Below, one piece after another: positions 5,414 to 6,419 of a DNA stretch of 6,419 bases. Position 1 is the first letter of the stretch. Each line of letters starts with the position of its first letter. The notes beneath the pieces are model-generated. The model was not told where the DNA came from and ran no database searches. It was given only the letters and a program-made list of their open reading frames with translations. The stretch is from a bacterium UBP12_UBA5184 (GTDB taxonomy: Bacteria; Vulcanimicrobiota; Vulcanimicrobiia; Vulcanimicrobiales; Vulcanimicrobiaceae). The stretch spans positions 1-6,419 of the forward strand of contig DHWK01000048.1 in the NCBI GenBank assembly GCA_002413145.1, in the 5' to 3' direction. A program made the translations under genes and the position numbers.

Positions 5414-6382
5414 TTGCGCTATCTTACGTTTCCTTTCTTAACAACCGGGATCGGCGCGGCCGCGCTGCTACTGGGGATGTCTCTCCAGGCAAGCGCTCAG
5501 TCTCCCGGCCAATACAGCGTCGCCATCAACGGTACGCCGGTAAACCTGTCGCCGGCGCCGATCGAGCGTGGCGGGCGCGTTTTCGTGCCGCTTCGTGGAG
5601 TCTTCGAAAATCTTGGCGCGAGCGTGGTCTACAATGCCGGCCAGATCAATGCGACCACCAGCACTCACAGCGTTTCGTTGCGCGTCGGATCGAATCAAGC
5701 GATCGTCGACGGAGCGACCCAAGCGCTGGAGAGCGCGCCATTCATCCTCGGCTCGAGCACCTACGTACCGCTGCGTTTCATTTCGCAGGCGCTCGGCGCC
5801 GGCGTGAACTACGAAAGTTCGAACCGCCTCGTTTCGATTACTACCAACGGCTCGATGGGAGGCTCCGTCAGCACCTCGAGGACGACGCTGCCGGCCGGTA
5901 CGAGTATCGTCGGAACGCTGACGCGCGATCTGAGCACCAAGACGGCCCAAGTCGGGGACACGTTCGCGGTCAACTTGACCCCGCCGTATCCGAACGACGA
6001 CCCGGCGTACGCCAACGCTTACCTCCGCGGGCACGTGTTCAGCGTGACGCGCGCAAGCCAAGGCACGAAAGCGCAACTCGGGCTCGCGCTCGATCAGCTC
6101 GTTTTCGCCGACGGCCACACAATGCCGGTCTACGGTCACGTCGCCAACGTCAGCGAACAGCATAAGAGCGCCGTGCTGCAACAAGCGGCGGGCGCGCTCG
6201 GCGGGATGCTCGTCGGCAACGCGCTCGGTAAGATCCTCTTCAAGACGAACCTCGGCGGCGCCGCGGGCGCAGTCGGCGGGTTCCTGTATGCAAATAACTT
6301 GAAGACCGACTTTACGGTTCCGAATGGTTCGTCGATCACGGTTCAGACCGACCAGCCGCGCCGTCAGCCGCGGCAGCAGTAA
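5414..6382 (+). CDS. Secreted copper-amine-oxidase N-terminal (stalk) domain protein with C-terminal glycine zipper
   Basis: Starting at TTG 5414 the protein has 322 residues. Residues 1-28 form a textbook signal peptide (MRYLTFPFLTT, then a hydrophobic core, then QASA before QS), so it acts outside the cytoplasm. Residues about 35-143 match the copper amine oxidase N-terminal domain (Cu_amine_oxidN1 type) in its two-repeat form: INGTPV, RVFVPLRGVFENLGA, a linker with SNQAIVDG, then STYVPLRFISQALGA. This domain is a non-catalytic surface module and no amine-oxidase catalytic domain follows. Residues about 159-250 form a second beta-rich module (LPAGTSIVGTL, then KTAQVGDTFAV), similar in style to cell-envelope 'PAGT...GD.F' segments. 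Residues about 260-289 are a glycine zipper (GALGGMLVGNALGK, then GGAAGAVGG), which could insert into or pack at a membrane. The protein ends in a basic, Gln-rich tail. The role is unknown; an envelope structural function is likely. Confidence 0.85.
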   Translation: MRYLTFPFLTTGIGAAALLLGMSLQASAQSPGQYSVAINGTPVNLSPAPIERGGRVFVPLRGVFENLGASVVYNAGQINATTSTHSVSLRVGSNQAIVDGATQALESAPFILGSSTYVPLRFISQALGAGVNYESSNRLVSITTNGSMGGSVSTSRTTLPAGTSIVGTLTRDLSTKTAQVGDTFAVNLTPPYPNDDPAYANAYLRGHVFSVTRASQGTKAQLGLALDQLVFADGHTMPVYGHVANVSEQHKSAVLQQAAGALGGMLVGNALGKILFKTNLGGAAGAVGGFLYANNLKTDFTVPNGSSITVQTDQPRRQPRQQ

Positions 6383-6397
6383 CGCGGCCGGAGCGGC

Positions 6398-6419
6398 TTA
6401 CTCGAGGTACGTGCAGAGG
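6398..6419 (-). CDS. Possible 3' end of a minus-strand gene running off the right edge
   Basis: On the minus strand the last bases read LCTYLE followed by TAA (6400-6398). If real, this gene would converge on the stalk-domain gene with a 15-base gap. Only six codons are visible, so this is a weak call and the product cannot be named. Confidence 0.2.

Overview
This 6.4 kb window is GC-rich and gene-dense. It looks like bacterial chromosome: short intergenic gaps, strong G/C preference at third codon positions, and no phage, transposon, CRISPR or RNA gene that I can see. The gene set is a large hydrolase-type protein otherwise familiar from cyanobacteria, a lysine/alanine-rich histone H1-like protein, a copper-amine-oxidase N-terminal 'stalk' domain protein and a Vgb-type beta-propeller fragment. 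That mix would fit a soil or environmental lineage such as Eremiobacterota (WPS-2) or a neighbour. The taxonomic guess is inference only.

Layout. Positions 2-2632 (+) hold the 3' 876 codons of a large protein whose start lies off the left edge. It has an alpha/beta-hydrolase segment with a complete candidate Ser/Asp/His triad, then a long second region with conserved-looking His and Cys motifs. It ends tail-to-tail with psuG, and the two stop codons share the bases CTAG. A minus-strand block follows: pseudouridine-5'-phosphate glycosidase psuG (2629-3546), directly downstream of and apparently coupled to a secreted protein of unknown function (3546-4190), then a histone H1-like basic protein (4301-4675). 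On the plus strand, 4849-5297 is a broken Vgb/streptogramin-lyase-like gene: a signal peptide in one frame joined to the last two or so propeller blades in another, with the middle missing. Last comes a secreted stalk-domain protein with a C-terminal glycine zipper (5414-6382, TTG start). The right edge may just catch the end of a minus-strand gene.

How the genes work together. Only the secreted protein and psuG look like a transcriptional and translational unit. PsuG would cleave pseudouridine 5'-phosphate to uracil and ribose 5-phosphate, but its usual partner kinase PsuK is not visible here. The other genes appear to be independent units, and I do not see a dedicated multi-gene defence or mobile system. 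The most notable points are the missing canonical start codon of psuG (a TAATC junction where TAATG would be expected), the frame-broken propeller gene, and the unusual two-part architecture of the large first protein.
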